Of a DNA stretch of 46,452 nt, positions 18,482 to 26,854 are shown piece after piece (position 1 is the first letter of the stretch; each line of letters begins with the position of its first letter). Source of the stretch: an uncultured Erysipelotrichaceae bacterium (GTDB taxonomy: Bacteria; Bacillota_I; Bacilli_A; RFN20; CAG-826). The notes beneath the pieces were generated by a model that saw only the letters and a list, made by a program, of their open reading frames with translations, did not search any database and was not told the DNA's origin. A program made the translations under genes and the position numbers. The stretch spans positions 1 through 46,452 of the forward strand of contig CADCPN010000043.1 in the NCBI GenBank assembly GCA_902803375.1, written 5' to 3'.

Positions 18482-18958
18482 ATGGGAAATTATCTTTTAG
18501 ATCTTAGAAAGAAAGTTGGCCATGAGCCCTTAATGAGCGCTGGCGCAGCCGTGGTTATTGAGAATGAAAAAGGCGAGCTTCTGCTGGAGAAGCGGACCGA
18601 TAACGGGCTTTATTGCTTCCCGGGAGGTGGCATAGAGCTAGGCGAGAAAATCGCGAATGGGGCAAAGCGAGAAGTCTATGAAGAGACCGGCATCGTTCTA
18701 GGCGAAATCGTCCCTATGAAGGTGATGTCAGGAAAAGAAGGCAGGCTCGTCTATCCTAATGGCGATGAATGCTATTACATCGATTTCTATTTCAAGGCTA
18801 AGGTAAGCAACGTTACCCCTAGAAGCAGCGATGGCGAATCCGTAGAGCTGAAGTTTGTCAGCCTAAAGGACTTCCCGCCAGAGGAGAGGTGCCTACGCAA
18901 TACTTACGATTGCCTAAACGCCTACCTTCATTTCAACGGCATCCCCGAGATTGATTAA
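18482..18958 (+). CDS. Nudix hydrolase
   Basis: A 158-residue protein with a complete Nudix box, GGGIELGEKIANGAKREVYEETGI (about residues 56-79), containing the REVYEE metal-binding core. The fold flanks look normal (AAVVIENEKGELLLEKR before, and an LKFVSLKDFPPEE tail after). It would hydrolyse a nucleoside-diphosphate-linked compound; which one is unknown, though its place among salvage genes fits nucleotide clean-up. TAGAAT lies six bases before the ATG and the nearest GGAG is 12 bases away, so the message may be leaderless. It is convergent with the GNAT gene across a shared terminator. Confidence 0.9.
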   Translation: MGNYLLDLRKKVGHEPLMSAGAAVVIENEKGELLLEKRTDNGLYCFPGGGIELGEKIANGAKREVYEETGIVLGEIVPMKVMSGKEGRLVYPNGDECYYIDFYFKAKVSNVTPRSSDGESVELKFVSLKDFPPEERCLRNTYDCLNAYLHFNGIPEID

Positions 18959-18963
18959 TGCGG

Positions 18964-19001
18964 AAAAAGAGGAAGGGCATGAACACGACCTTCCTCTTTT
19001 T
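18964..19001. terminator. bidirectional terminator
   Basis: Arms AAAAAGAGGAAGG and CCTTCCTCTTTTT surround a 12-base loop between the convergent Nudix and GNAT genes. Confidence 0.85.
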
Positions 19002-19003
19002 CA

Positions 19004-19531
19004 TTAGAAGTTATATTCCATCAAGGAGAATTTCGGGATGAAGTCATACCCCCTATCGAGATCTTCATCTCCGATATAGGAGAAGCCGCATTTCTCGTAT
19101 AGCCTTATCGCGGGAAAGTTGCCGGGGGCAACGTCTAGTCGCACGGCCTTATAGCCTTCCTCTTTGGCTTTGCGGATAACAAGCGCCCCCATGGCTTCGC
19201 CAATGCCCTTCCCAAAAGAAGAAGGAGCGACGGCAAGAGAATGGCAAACCAGGAATTCTCCACGCTTTAAGTCTTTGCTCCACTTGCCTTTTTCATAATC
19301 TCCCTGCGGATCCTCGTTTAGGACAAATTCGCCTAGCAACTCGCCATCTTCTATAGCGAGGTAAAGCTGCCCTTTCTCCGCCATCGAAACGGCAAAAGAA
19401 GTGGAGGGGTATACCTTATAGGTCCATTTAGGGTAGTTCTCGCCCCTATTATCCATATAGAGGACAACGTCATCGAAGAAGGCTCCGATCTTCTTTGCTT
19501 CTATTGTTTTTGCAACGCGGATATTCGACAT
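19004..19531 (-). CDS. GNAT-family N-acetyltransferase
   Basis: A 175-residue protein with the acetyl-CoA-binding motif A, SLAVAPSSFGKGIGEAMGAL (about residues 93-112), and the C-terminal YEKCGFSYIGDED segment typical of GNAT enzymes. The acceptor substrate is unknown. The ATG at 19531 has no ribosome site, and a TATAGA lies nine bases upstream, suggesting a leaderless transcript. It stands alone between two terminators. Confidence 0.88.
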   Translation of the reverse strand: MSNIRVAKTIEAKKIGAFFDDVVLYMDNRGENYPKWTYKVYPSTSFAVSMAEKGQLYLAIEDGELLGEFVLNEDPQGDYEKGKWSKDLKRGEFLVCHSLAVAPSSFGKGIGEAMGALVIRKAKEEGYKAVRLDVAPGNFPAIRLYEKCGFSYIGDEDLDRGYDFIPKFSLMEYNF

Positions 19532-19556
19532 GTGGATAAGTCTATAAGCGAAAGAA

Positions 19557-19584
19557 AAGAAGGCAAGCGCGTTGCTGCCTTCTT
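19557..19584 (-). terminator. intrinsic terminator after DUF1801 gene
   Basis: On the minus strand AAGAAGGCA and TGCCTTCTT pair around a 10-base loop and run into TTCTTTC. The 5' arm overlaps the stop region of the DUF1801 gene. Confidence 0.7.
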
Positions 19585-19924
19585 ATTTGCCGTTATGTTC
19601 TAGACACCACGTCGCGATTTCTTTTAAGAGGTCTAAAGGAAGCGGCTTGTCGTTAGGGAATTGAATCGCCCCGGTGCTGGTCTTATAGGGGGATAGCTTT
19701 TCAGCAAAGGCCCCAACCGCCTCACCGCCTGGATAGATGCCGATGTGCTTCTTCATCTGCGCGAAGTGGATGATGTTTTTTCCTTTATAGAAGGTAGGCA
19801 TCTTAAAGGATATCTTCTCGCTAGCCATAGGCATGACTTCCTTAATGGCGTTATAGACAAGAGTCAGCCTCTTCTTACTCTCTTCATCAAATGCGGAGAA
19901 ATAGTTTTCAAATTCTGGGCTCAT
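19583..19924 (-). CDS. DUF1801/YdhG-like protein
   Basis: A 113-residue protein of the DUF1801 family: MSPEFENYFSAFDEESKKRL, ISFKMPTFYKGKNIIHFAQMKKHIGIYP and GAIQFPNDKPLPLDLLKEI are family landmarks. Members are small cytosolic proteins, some compared to frataxin-like iron chaperones; function here is not known. The start is ATG 19924. An in-frame TTG at 19930 is less likely. Its ribosome site AGGGG lies inside the 3' arm of the hairpin that follows guaA, so translation could depend on transcription context. Confidence 0.8.
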   Translation of the reverse strand: MSPEFENYFSAFDEESKKRLTLVYNAIKEVMPMASEKISFKMPTFYKGKNIIHFAQMKKHIGIYPGGEAVGAFAEKLSPYKTSTGAIQFPNDKPLPLDLLKEIATWCLEHNGK

Positions 19925-19929
19925 AAACA

Positions 19930-19958
19930 AAACCCCTTATCGGCGGGATAAGAGGTTT
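19930..19958 (-). terminator. hairpin after guaA, overlapping ribosome site of next gene
   Basis: On the minus strand AAACCTCTTATC and GATAAGGGGTTT pair (one mismatch) and are followed by TTG. It can end the permease-guaA transcript, but its 3' arm also contains the AGGGG used by the DUF1801 gene. Confidence 0.5.
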
Positions 19959-20002
19959 ATAGCCTATAAGGAGAATATGGACAAGAGATAGAGAGAAGGC
20001 AT

Positions 20003-21544
20003 TCACTCAAGTTCGATGGTCGCGGGCGGCTTGCTCGTGAAGTCGTACAATACGCGGTTGACCCCATCGACTTCGTTGACGATGCGGTCAGCGATGTGGG
20101 TGATTAAGGAATAGGGAACGTCCACGGGCTCCGCGGTCATAAAGTCATCGGTGGAGACTGCGCGGATCACGACGGCACAGTCATAGGACCTGGCGTCGCC
20201 TTTGACGCCGACCGATTTCATGTTGGATAAAGCGGCGAAGTATTGGCTGGCTTTCTTATCGATGCCCGCCTTCGCGAATTCCTCTCTGAGGATGGCGTCG
20301 GCTTCCTGAACCATTCTCACCTTTTCCCTGGTGACCTCTCCGACGATGCGGATGCCTAGCCCTGGCCCAGGGAAGGGCTGGCGGAAGACCATGGATTCAG
20401 GCAAGCCAAGAAGCAGTCCAACCTGGCGAACCTCGTCTTTGAACAAATCCTTTAACGGCTCCACGACCCCTTTGAATTTCATATCCTTGGGAAGGCCGCC
20501 GACGTTGTGGTGGCTCTTGATCTTCGCGGAGATGCCAAGCCCTGATTCAATGCGGTCAGGATAGATGGTGCCCTGCGCAAGGAAATCGCATACAGGGATC
20601 TCATTAAATGCCTTTTGGAAGGTATCGATGAAGGAGGCGCCGATGATCTTTCTCTTCTCTTCTGGCTCAATGACGCCAGCAAGCCTATCTAGGAACAAAT
20701 CGCTTGCATCAACGGGATGGAAATTAAGGGAGAACCTGCCGCCTTTGCCAAAAGTCGCTGAGACTTGCTTCGCCTCATCTTTCCTAAGCAGGCCATGGTC
20801 GACGAAGACGCAGTAGAGGTTCTTGCCAATCGCCTTATCTAGGATAGCCGCGGTAACCGCGGAGTCGACCCCGCCAGAGAGGGCGCAAAGCACTTTGGAA
20901 TCGCCAACCTGCTTCCTGATTTCCTCAATCTTCTCATCGATGAAGTTCTCAGGCTTCCAAGAAGGGGAGCATTTCGCGATGTCGTAGGCAAAGTGAGCCA
21001 ACATCTTCTGGCCATAGATGCTATGTGTGACTTCTGGGTGGAACTGCACGGCGTAGATGCCTGCTTCCTGATTCTCGAAAGCGCAGTTCTCCGTGTGAAG
21101 GGAAGAAGAGGTGTTCTTGAATCCAATAGGCAGCTTTGCGACATGGTCGCCATGGCTCATGAAGACCGTGTTGGTCTCTGGAATACCCCTAAAAAGCGGG
21201 GAAAGGGTATCGACTTTGATATCCGTATCGCCATATTCTTTGATTTTGCTGCCTTCGACCTTGCCGCCTAGGGTATAGGCGATAAGCTGGGCACCATAGC
21301 AGATGCCTAGGATAGGCTTGCCTAGATCGAAGATGGCTTTATCGATATGGGGAGAGCTTTCCTCGTAGACGGAGCTGGGGCCGCCGGTGAAGATGATGCC
21401 TTTGATGAGGGGGTCTTTCAGAACTTCCAAGGAAGTGGTGAAGGGCAGGACCTCGGAATAGACATGGAGGTCTCTGATGCGCCTGGCGATGAGCTGGTTG
21501 TACTGGCCTCCGAAATCGAGGACGACGATTCTTTCTTTTTCCAT
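20003..21544 (-). CDS. guaA: GMP synthase (glutamine-hydrolysing)
   Basis: A 513-residue two-domain enzyme that aminates XMP to GMP. The N-terminal class I glutamine amidotransferase has the nucleophile in ILGICYGAQLIAY (near residue 83) and the His-Glu pair in VQFHPEVTHS. The ATP-pyrophosphatase domain begins with the PP-loop LSGGVDSAVTAA (near residue 224). The C-terminal dimerisation domain ends IVNEVDGVNRVLYDFTSKPPATIELE. Length is normal. It lies 14 bp downstream of the purine permease on the same strand, so both are likely under the guanine-type riboswitch at 23228. Together with guaB it completes the IMP to GMP route. Confidence 0.97.
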   Translation of the reverse strand: MEKERIVVLDFGGQYNQLIARRIRDLHVYSEVLPFTTSLEVLKDPLIKGIIFTGGPSSVYEESSPHIDKAIFDLGKPILGICYGAQLIAYTLGGKVEGSKIKEYGDTDIKVDTLSPLFRGIPETNTVFMSHGDHVAKLPIGFKNTSSSLHTENCAFENQEAGIYAVQFHPEVTHSIYGQKMLAHFAYDIAKCSPSWKPENFIDEKIEEIRKQVGDSKVLCALSGGVDSAVTAAILDKAIGKNLYCVFVDHGLLRKDEAKQVSATFGKGGRFSLNFHPVDASDLFLDRLAGVIEPEEKRKIIGASFIDTFQKAFNEIPVCDFLAQGTIYPDRIESGLGISAKIKSHHNVGGLPKDMKFKGVVEPLKDLFKDEVRQVGLLLGLPESMVFRQPFPGPGLGIRIVGEVTREKVRMVQEADAILREEFAKAGIDKKASQYFAALSNMKSVGVKGDARSYDCAVVIRAVSTDDFMTAEPVDVPYSLITHIADRIVNEVDGVNRVLYDFTSKPPATIELE

Positions 21545-21558
21545 TGCTCCTCCTTATT

Positions 21559-23130
21559 TTAGGCTAGATGGGTTAGGTATTTGACGGCGTAGATGACGAT
21601 GAAGGCAAGCGAGCAGATGGCAACGGTGATGTCGCTTCTTTTGAACTTACCCGTGACGAGGGTCATGAAGGTGTAGGAGATGAAGCCCCAGGCGATGCCA
21701 TCGCTGATGGAATAGGCCAGGGTCATGATGATGATCGTGACAAAGCTTGAGGCAGCGGCAACCCAGTCGTGCCAATCGATGTTCTCGAGGTTGCGGAACA
21801 TGCAGACGCCAACATAGATAAGGGCCAGGCCCGTGACGGCGCTGCTGGAGAACATGGAGAGGGCGGGGAAGATAAGAAGCGATAAGCCGAATAGCAGCCC
21901 AGTGGTGACGGCGGCTAAGCCGGTCCTTGCTCCGGCGGCGACGCCCGCGGTGGATTCCACGAATGAGGTGACGGTGGTAGTGCCGCAGACGGCGCCGAAT
22001 ACGGTGCCGCCGGCATCGCAGACCATCGCAGGCTTATCGTCAACGAGGAGATTTCCCTCTTTATCGATCATGCCGGCGCCAGTCTCAACTCCGACCAGAG
22101 TTCCCGCGGTATCGAAGAAGTCGACGAATAGCAAAGCGAAGACAAGGGCGAACGCCATCGGATTGGCGAAGACGTCAAAGCCATGGAAGCACGCTCCAAA
22201 GATAAGGCCGAAGTTGCCAAGATTAGCGATGCTATAATCGCTATGGTAGAAGGGCGAGAATCCCTTAACGCCAGCGCTGCCCAAACTGCCGCAAAGGATA
22301 CCCATGATGATCATGCTGATGATGACGGCGAACTTGCTGATCCAGAAGAAAGCTTTCCTATTCTGCGGAAGCGAGGCCAAGGCCAAAACCAAGATGACGC
22401 CGAATAGGCCGACTAAAACCGTGGGGGAGGTCATATCGCCAAGGGCGACGAGAGTAGCGTCGGAGTTGCGGATGATGCCCATGTTCTGGAAGCCGATGAA
22501 GCAGATGAAGAAGCCTAGGCCAGAGGAGATGGCGAACTTCAATGACTTCGGAATGCTGCGGATGATCCAGGCGCGAAGAGGGGTCAATGAGATGATGAGG
22601 AAAAGGATGCCGTCAATGAGGACAAGGCATAGGGACTGGGCGAAGTTATAGCCCATATTGAGCATGACGGTATAGGCGATAAGGGAGTTGGAGCCCAGTC
22701 CTGAGGCAAGGCCGATCGGGAGTTTGCCATATAAGCCCATCGCGATGGTGGTGACGGCGGCGGAGATGGCGGTAGCGGCAAAGACCGCGGCATATACCGC
22801 CATCGCGTCAGCCCAGGTATCGCCATAAAGGAGAATCTGAATGGCGCCTTCCGCGGTTTGCCTGATATTGCCATGGGCGATGGTGACGGTGCCGGCATTG
22901 GCCCAGCTTGTGGATAGCATGGAGGCGTTAAGGGGGAGGATGTAGAACATGGCCAAGAAGATGACTAGGCCCCCTAGCAGCTCCTTAAGGATGGAGGAAC
23001 CGCGTTCCCCAATGTGGAAATAACGGTCTAAAAAACGACCAAAACCCGTCTTGGGGTTCCATCTTGGCTCTGGTGAAGAGGGTTCCACTTCGGAAACTTC
23101 CTGCTGCGCAGAAGTGATTGCATCATCCAT
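21559..23130 (-). CDS. AzgA-type purine base permease (NCS2 family)
   Basis: A 523-residue membrane protein with about twelve or more helices. Family signatures: IGLASGLGSNSLIAYTVMLN, LVGVETGAGMIDKEGN, and GTTTVTSFVESTAGVAAGAR followed by TGLAAVTTG. These place it with the AzgA/PbuG/PbuO permeases, which import guanine, hypoxanthine or adenine. A 30-residue polar N-terminal tail precedes the first helix. The ribosome site AGGAG precedes the ATG. The leader carries a guanine-type purine riboswitch and a terminator hairpin, which supports guanine or hypoxanthine as the cargo. It is the first gene of an operon with guaA. Confidence 0.93.
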   Translation of the reverse strand: MDDAITSAQQEVSEVEPSSPEPRWNPKTGFGRFLDRYFHIGERGSSILKELLGGLVIFLAMFYILPLNASMLSTSWANAGTVTIAHGNIRQTAEGAIQILLYGDTWADAMAVYAAVFAATAISAAVTTIAMGLYGKLPIGLASGLGSNSLIAYTVMLNMGYNFAQSLCLVLIDGILFLIISLTPLRAWIIRSIPKSLKFAISSGLGFFICFIGFQNMGIIRNSDATLVALGDMTSPTVLVGLFGVILVLALASLPQNRKAFFWISKFAVIISMIIMGILCGSLGSAGVKGFSPFYHSDYSIANLGNFGLIFGACFHGFDVFANPMAFALVFALLFVDFFDTAGTLVGVETGAGMIDKEGNLLVDDKPAMVCDAGGTVFGAVCGTTTVTSFVESTAGVAAGARTGLAAVTTGLLFGLSLLIFPALSMFSSSAVTGLALIYVGVCMFRNLENIDWHDWVAAASSFVTIIIMTLAYSISDGIAWGFISYTFMTLVTGKFKRSDITVAICSLAFIVIYAVKYLTHLA

Positions 23131-23183
23131 TCGTATTCTCTCCTAATAGGTAGCGAAGAATCGTGATGGGCAATTTGGCTAGA

Positions 23184-23220
23184 AAGAGGGAAAAGCGAAA
23201 TGACGCTTTCGCCCTTTTCT
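23184..23220 (-). terminator. riboswitch expression-platform terminator
   Basis: On the minus strand GGGCGAAAGCG and CGCTTTTCCC pair with a small internal loop and are followed by TCTTTCT. It lies 8 bp after the 3' arm of P1 of the aptamer, the usual layout for transcription-terminating purine riboswitches. Confidence 0.65.
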
Positions 23221-23227
23221 ATTTTGT

Positions 23228-23288
23228 GCCGTAGAGTCAACTTAGGATTGACGTAGAGACACTGGACCAAATCTCCAGCATATACGAC
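23228..23288 (-). promoter_or_regulatory. purine riboswitch aptamer, guanine type
   Basis: Read on the minus strand the segment folds as a three-way junction. P1 pairs GTCGTA with TACGGC, followed by J1/2 TATA. P2 pairs TGCTGGA with TCCAGTG around the 7-base loop GATTTGG (consensus GATATGG). J2/3 is TCTCTAC (consensus TTTCTAC). P3 pairs GTCAA with TTGAC around TCCTAAG, whose CC can pair with GG of L2. The specificity position in J3/1 (TCTACG) is C, which reads guanine-type bases by Watson-Crick pairing. L3 departs somewhat from CCGTAAA. It lies about 100 bp upstream of the purine permease start. A TTAAAAT about 15 bp upstream may be the -10. Confidence 0.85.
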
Positions 23289-23330
23289 TTCGACGAACTC
23301 ATTTTAACGTAACCATTGGGCTATGAATAA

Positions 23331-23589
23331 TGAAACCGCTTTCGGATAAACTAACGCGTTTGGCTCATTGCCACCCCTTCCTAAAGGAAGAGAAGTCCTC
23401 AGTCTATCAAACGCTAAAAAATGTTGAAAAATCCATCTTTCCTGAAAGAGTTTTCCGTGTATGATTTTGTACTGGTCAAGCGCATATGAGCAGGAGAACT
23501 TCCAGGATTTTTTCCAAAGCTTTCAAAAGCAGAGGGGTCTTTCTCGCCATTTCTTCCTCGTATCGCTTTCTCTCTAACGCGTTCATCTC
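23331..23589 (+). promoter_or_regulatory. leader region of uraA-upp
   Basis: This stretch holds no convincing gene. A TATGAT at 23459-23464 could be a -10 without a clear -35, giving a leader of about 130 bases ahead of the terminator at 23590. I could not fit a PyrR binding loop, purine aptamer or T-box to it. Segments that might pair with the terminator arms (AGAAGTCCTC, GAGGGGTCT) exist but are not decisive. Confidence 0.35.
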
Positions 23590-23618
23590 TAGGTCCTGAT
23601 TTCGGGACCTATTTTTTT
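23590..23618 (+). terminator. intrinsic terminator upstream of uraA (candidate attenuator)
   Basis: TAGGTCC and GGACCTA pair around an 8-base loop and run directly into seven Ts. It sits 38 bp before the uracil permease start and far from any upstream plus-strand gene, so it most likely attenuates uraA-upp. Confidence 0.75.
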
Positions 23619-23655
23619 ACGCGTATAGAGGGTAGTCAAAAGGAGGAAAAAACTG

Positions 23656-25224
23656 ATGGACCAAAGCAATAAGTTGATACTAGATGTCAACGAAAGCCCC
23701 AAGAAGATCAGCCAGTGGATCATCTTGGCAATCCAGCACATTCTCGCGATGTTCGTCGCCTGCATTACTGTGCCTCTACTGGTATTCGCCGCCTATACCG
23801 TTCCGGAAGGCTTCGCCAATGCGGGCGCCGGAGTCGGCTTCATCAATGCTAGCGGAGCTTATCTCGCCGGCACCTTCATCGCCCCGACCCTAGTCGCCGC
23901 CGCGATCGGAACTCTTATCTACATCTTGCTAACTAAGATGAAGAGCCCGGTCTTCCTCGCCTCTTCATTCGCCTATATCTCCCCGATGATCGCCGCCATC
24001 AACCTCGGCGCGGTCGCCATGACAAAAGATGCCTCTGGCGCCCTCGTCGTTGCGAGCGCCGGCGACAAAGTCGTCGGTGCCTTCGCCAACCTCTGGGCCC
24101 TTCCTGTCGGCATGGCCATGGTTGGCGCTGTCTATGTCATCGTCGCCCTCGTCATTAAGTTCGCCGGCGTCGCCTGGCTCAACAAGCTTCTCCCGACCAT
24201 CGTCATCGGACCGGTCATCATGGTCATCGGCCTTGGCCTTGCCGGCAGCGCCGTCTCCAACCTCACCACCGCCTCCGGCTCTGGTCAGGGCTATAACCTC
24301 ATCGCTCTTCTCTGCGGCCTCGTCGCCATGGTCGTCACCGCTCTTTGCGCCCACTATGGCAAAAAGACCATCGCCCTCATCCCGTTCGTCCTTGGCATGT
24401 GCGCCGGTTATCTCACCGCACTAGTCTTCACCCTCATCGGCTACACCGCCTGCCACAACGAATACTTCCACATCATCAATTTCGACCCGATCGTCAATAA
24501 CTTCTCCAACCTCACCGTTAGATCCTTCGTCGATGTCCCGTCCTTCGTCTTCATGCCGGAGAACGTCAAGGCTGCCGCCCCGCTTCAGGCCTCTCAGCTT
24601 GGCACCATCGCTCTTCTTTTCATCCCCGTTTCCCTCGTCACCATCTGCGAGCACATCGGCGACCACAAGAACCTCTCCGGCATCATCGGACGTGACCTTC
24701 TTGTGGAACCGGGCCTTTCCCGCACCCTCATGGGCGATGGCATCGCCACCGCGGCCTCTGGCATCCTTTGCGGCGCTGCCAACACCACCTATGGCGAGAA
24801 TGTCGCCGTCGTCGGCGTCACCAAGATCGCTTCTGTCAAAGTCATCATCCTCGCTTGCTTGCTGACCATCGCGATCGCCTTCCTCTCCCCGCTTATGTGC
24901 GTCGTCGAGACCATCCCCGCTTGCGTTACCGGCGGCGTCTCCCTCCTTCTCTATGGCTTCATTGCCGCCTCCGGCGTCAAGATGCTCATCCATGAGAAAG
25001 TCGATTTCACCAAGACCAAGAACATCTTCGTCGCTTCCGTCATCCTCGTATCCGGCATCGGCGGACTCGTCATCGGCTTCACCGCCGGCAATGTCCAGAT
25101 CACCGTCACCTCTACCGCGGTCTCGATGATCCTCGGCATCCTCATGAACCGCATCCTTGTCGAGAAGAAAGAGAACAAGGAAGAGGCCATCGAAGAAGTC
25201 GCCAAAGACGACAAAGAAGCCTAA
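23656..25224 (+). CDS. uraA: uracil permease (NCS2, UraA-like)
   Basis: A 522-residue membrane protein, longer than typical UraA (about 430) by short tails and loops. Family signatures: SQWIILAIQHILAMFVACITVP in helix 1, the substrate-site segment EHIGDHKNLSGIIGRDLL, and DGIATAASGILCGAANTTYGENVAVVGVT. The C-terminal tail is highly acidic/basic (EKKENKEEAIEEVAKDDKEA). It imports uracil by proton symport in characterised homologues. The start follows AGGAGG with good spacing. The uracil phosphoribosyltransferase gene follows 59 bp later, which strengthens uracil as the substrate, and a terminator in the leader suggests attenuation control. Confidence 0.92.
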   Translation: MDQSNKLILDVNESPKKISQWIILAIQHILAMFVACITVPLLVFAAYTVPEGFANAGAGVGFINASGAYLAGTFIAPTLVAAAIGTLIYILLTKMKSPVFLASSFAYISPMIAAINLGAVAMTKDASGALVVASAGDKVVGAFANLWALPVGMAMVGAVYVIVALVIKFAGVAWLNKLLPTIVIGPVIMVIGLGLAGSAVSNLTTASGSGQGYNLIALLCGLVAMVVTALCAHYGKKTIALIPFVLGMCAGYLTALVFTLIGYTACHNEYFHIINFDPIVNNFSNLTVRSFVDVPSFVFMPENVKAAAPLQASQLGTIALLFIPVSLVTICEHIGDHKNLSGIIGRDLLVEPGLSRTLMGDGIATAASGILCGAANTTYGENVAVVGVTKIASVKVIILACLLTIAIAFLSPLMCVVETIPACVTGGVSLLLYGFIAASGVKMLIHEKVDFTKTKNIFVASVILVSGIGGLVIGFTAGNVQITVTSTAVSMILGILMNRILVEKKENKEEAIEEVAKDDKEA

Positions 25225-25283
25225 TCCTCTTAAGACAAACACCCCATCCTGCGCTAAGATAAGCAAGAAAGGAAATCATTCCT

Positions 25284-25922
25284 ATGAAAGAATATAGCAA
25301 CGTCACTTACCTCAATCACCCACTACTAAAGTCCAAGCTCTCGCGAATCCGCTCCAAGGACACCCCGACCAGCGAATTCCGCCGGATCGTCAAGGAAATC
25401 GCCGTCATGGAAGGCTATGAAGCCCTCCGCAACGTGAAGACCAAGATCGTTGAGATCGAGACCCCGCTTGAGAAAACCTCTCAGCCGATCGTCGAAGGCT
25501 CCAAGCTTTGCTTCGTCCCGATCCTTCGCGCCGGCATGGGCATGGTCGACGGGATGACTGAGCTAGTTCCGACCGCTCACGTTGGCCATATCGGCTTATA
25601 CCGCGATGAAGTTACCCACGAGCCGCATGAATACTACTGCAAGCTTCCGAAGGGCCTAGAAGACATGGACATCTATGTCCTTGACCCGATGCTAGCGACC
25701 GGTGGTTCTGCCATCGATGCCATCAAGCTTCTCAAGCAGCATGGCGCCAAGAAGCTCCACTTCATCTGCATCATTGCCGCGCCCGAAGGCGTCGAAGCCT
25801 TCTGCAAAGCCAATCCGGACATCCCGCTTTACGTCGGCGCCCTGGATAGGCAGCTCAACGAGAATTGCTATATCTGCCCGGGTCTAGGAGATGCGGGTGA
25901 CCGTATCTTCGGTACGATCTAA
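25284..25922 (+). CDS. upp: uracil phosphoribosyltransferase
   Basis: A 212-residue enzyme forming UMP from uracil and PRPP. Visible are the N-terminal NHPLLKSKLSRIRSKDTPTSEFR, the VPILRAGMGMVDGM segment, the PRPP loop VLDPMLATGGSAIDAI (near residues 132-147) and the uracil-binding end GLGDAGDRIFGT. Length is normal. AAAGG precedes the ATG. It is co-transcribed with uraA, pairing import with capture, and is followed by a terminator. Confidence 0.96.
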   Translation: MKEYSNVTYLNHPLLKSKLSRIRSKDTPTSEFRRIVKEIAVMEGYEALRNVKTKIVEIETPLEKTSQPIVEGSKLCFVPILRAGMGMVDGMTELVPTAHVGHIGLYRDEVTHEPHEYYCKLPKGLEDMDIYVLDPMLATGGSAIDAIKLLKQHGAKKLHFICIIAAPEGVEAFCKANPDIPLYVGALDRQLNENCYICPGLGDAGDRIFGTI

Positions 25923-25945
25923 CAAAATAGACGTCCTCCTTTTAG

Positions 25946-25979
25946 GGATGGTGCTCAGCCGCCATCCTTTTTCTTTTTC
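25946..25979 (+). terminator. intrinsic terminator after upp
   Basis: GGATGGTG and CGCCATCC (one wobble) surround a 6-base loop and are followed by TTTTTCTTTTTC. Confidence 0.85.
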
Positions 25980-26035
25980 GACGATAAAAGTGTTAAAAGG
26001 GGATACACCCATATCCTTTTTCGCTCCGATTATCA

Positions 26036-26067
26036 TCGAAAAAAGCCTCCTGGAATCCCAAGAGGCT
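26036..26067 (-). terminator. intrinsic terminator after hpt
   Basis: On the minus strand AGCCTCTTGG and CCAGGAGGCT pair (one wobble) around GATT and run into TTTTTTC, just beyond the hpt stop. Confidence 0.8.
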
Positions 26068-26079
26068 GATGAAGCGAAG

Positions 26080-26664
26080 CTATCGAAGTTCCTTTTTCGC
26101 GGCTTCTTCTCTGGAAAGAGCCTTTTCCCATCCGGCGACTTCGTCCATCGTTGGGACGTAGACGTATGGGACGTTGCGGAGGAGACCCTTATAGTCGAGG
26201 CCATATCCGACAAGGAACTTATCTTCTTTTAGCTCCATGCCGCAATAGTCGACCTTGACGTCGATCTTTCTTTTGGCTTGCTTATCGATGAGGCAGGTTA
26301 CGATGACGTCTTTGGGATGATACTTTTCTTTGAGGTGCTCAACGAGGTAATGCATGGAAAGGCCGGAGTCGACGACGTCTTCGACGATGACGACGGTTCT
26401 GCCTTCTAGGCTATGGCTGACATCTTGCTTCAAGACGATTTTGCCAGTGGATCCCAGTCCTTCATAAGAGGAGACGCGGATGTAGTCGGTGATAATGTCG
26501 CTATGGACGTGCTCCATCAGATCGACCATGAAGTTAATCGCACCCTTCATGACGCAAAGGAAGACCGGAAGGCGGTCATCTTTGGATAGGCGCTCGTCTA
26601 GCTGTGCGCCGATGCGGGCGCAAGCTTCCTGGATCTGAGCCTGGGACATAATCATCTCTTGCAT
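26080..26664 (-). CDS. hpt: hypoxanthine phosphoribosyltransferase
   Basis: A 194-residue enzyme making IMP (or GMP) from hypoxanthine (or guanine) and PRPP. The PRPP motif TVVIVEDVVDSGLSMHYL is near residue 95, the VFLCVMKGAINFMVDLMEHV segment forms the pyrophosphate loop region, and KVDYCGMELKEDKFLVGYGLDYKGLLRNVPYV carries the base-binding end. I choose ATG 26664, eight bases after GGAGG; an in-frame TTG at 26679 lies upstream of that ribosome site. It supplies IMP to guaB and works downstream of the purine permease. Confidence 0.94.
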   Translation of the reverse strand: MQEMIMSQAQIQEACARIGAQLDERLSKDDRLPVFLCVMKGAINFMVDLMEHVHSDIITDYIRVSSYEGLGSTGKIVLKQDVSHSLEGRTVVIVEDVVDSGLSMHYLVEHLKEKYHPKDVIVTCLIDKQAKRKIDVKVDYCGMELKEDKFLVGYGLDYKGLLRNVPYVYVPTMDEVAGWEKALSREEAAKKELR

Positions 26665-26854
26665 GAAAGATTCCTCCAAAATGTATGGTTTCTGCTTAGT
26701 GGGTATCTATATATTGAAACAAGTTTCGGCCAAGAAGGAAAGCAAGCATTTCTAAGTAAGCGGTTTCCGCTCGGAAAACGGCATTTTTCTTGTTCTTTCT
26801 TTAGCCCTAAGGACTATAGTTAATTGATGCTTTGTATCGCTACAAAACAAAATA

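Noticed and set aside
23331..23470. Possible second purine riboswitch or T-box ahead of uraA
   Set aside because: I could not find the J2/3 core, L2/L3 pairing, or the T-box sequence; left as an undefined leader.
24421..25266. Long minus-strand frame of 281 codons inside uraA
   Set aside because: Asp/Glu/Gly-rich shadow created by the codon bias of the uracil permease gene; uraA is clearly the real gene.
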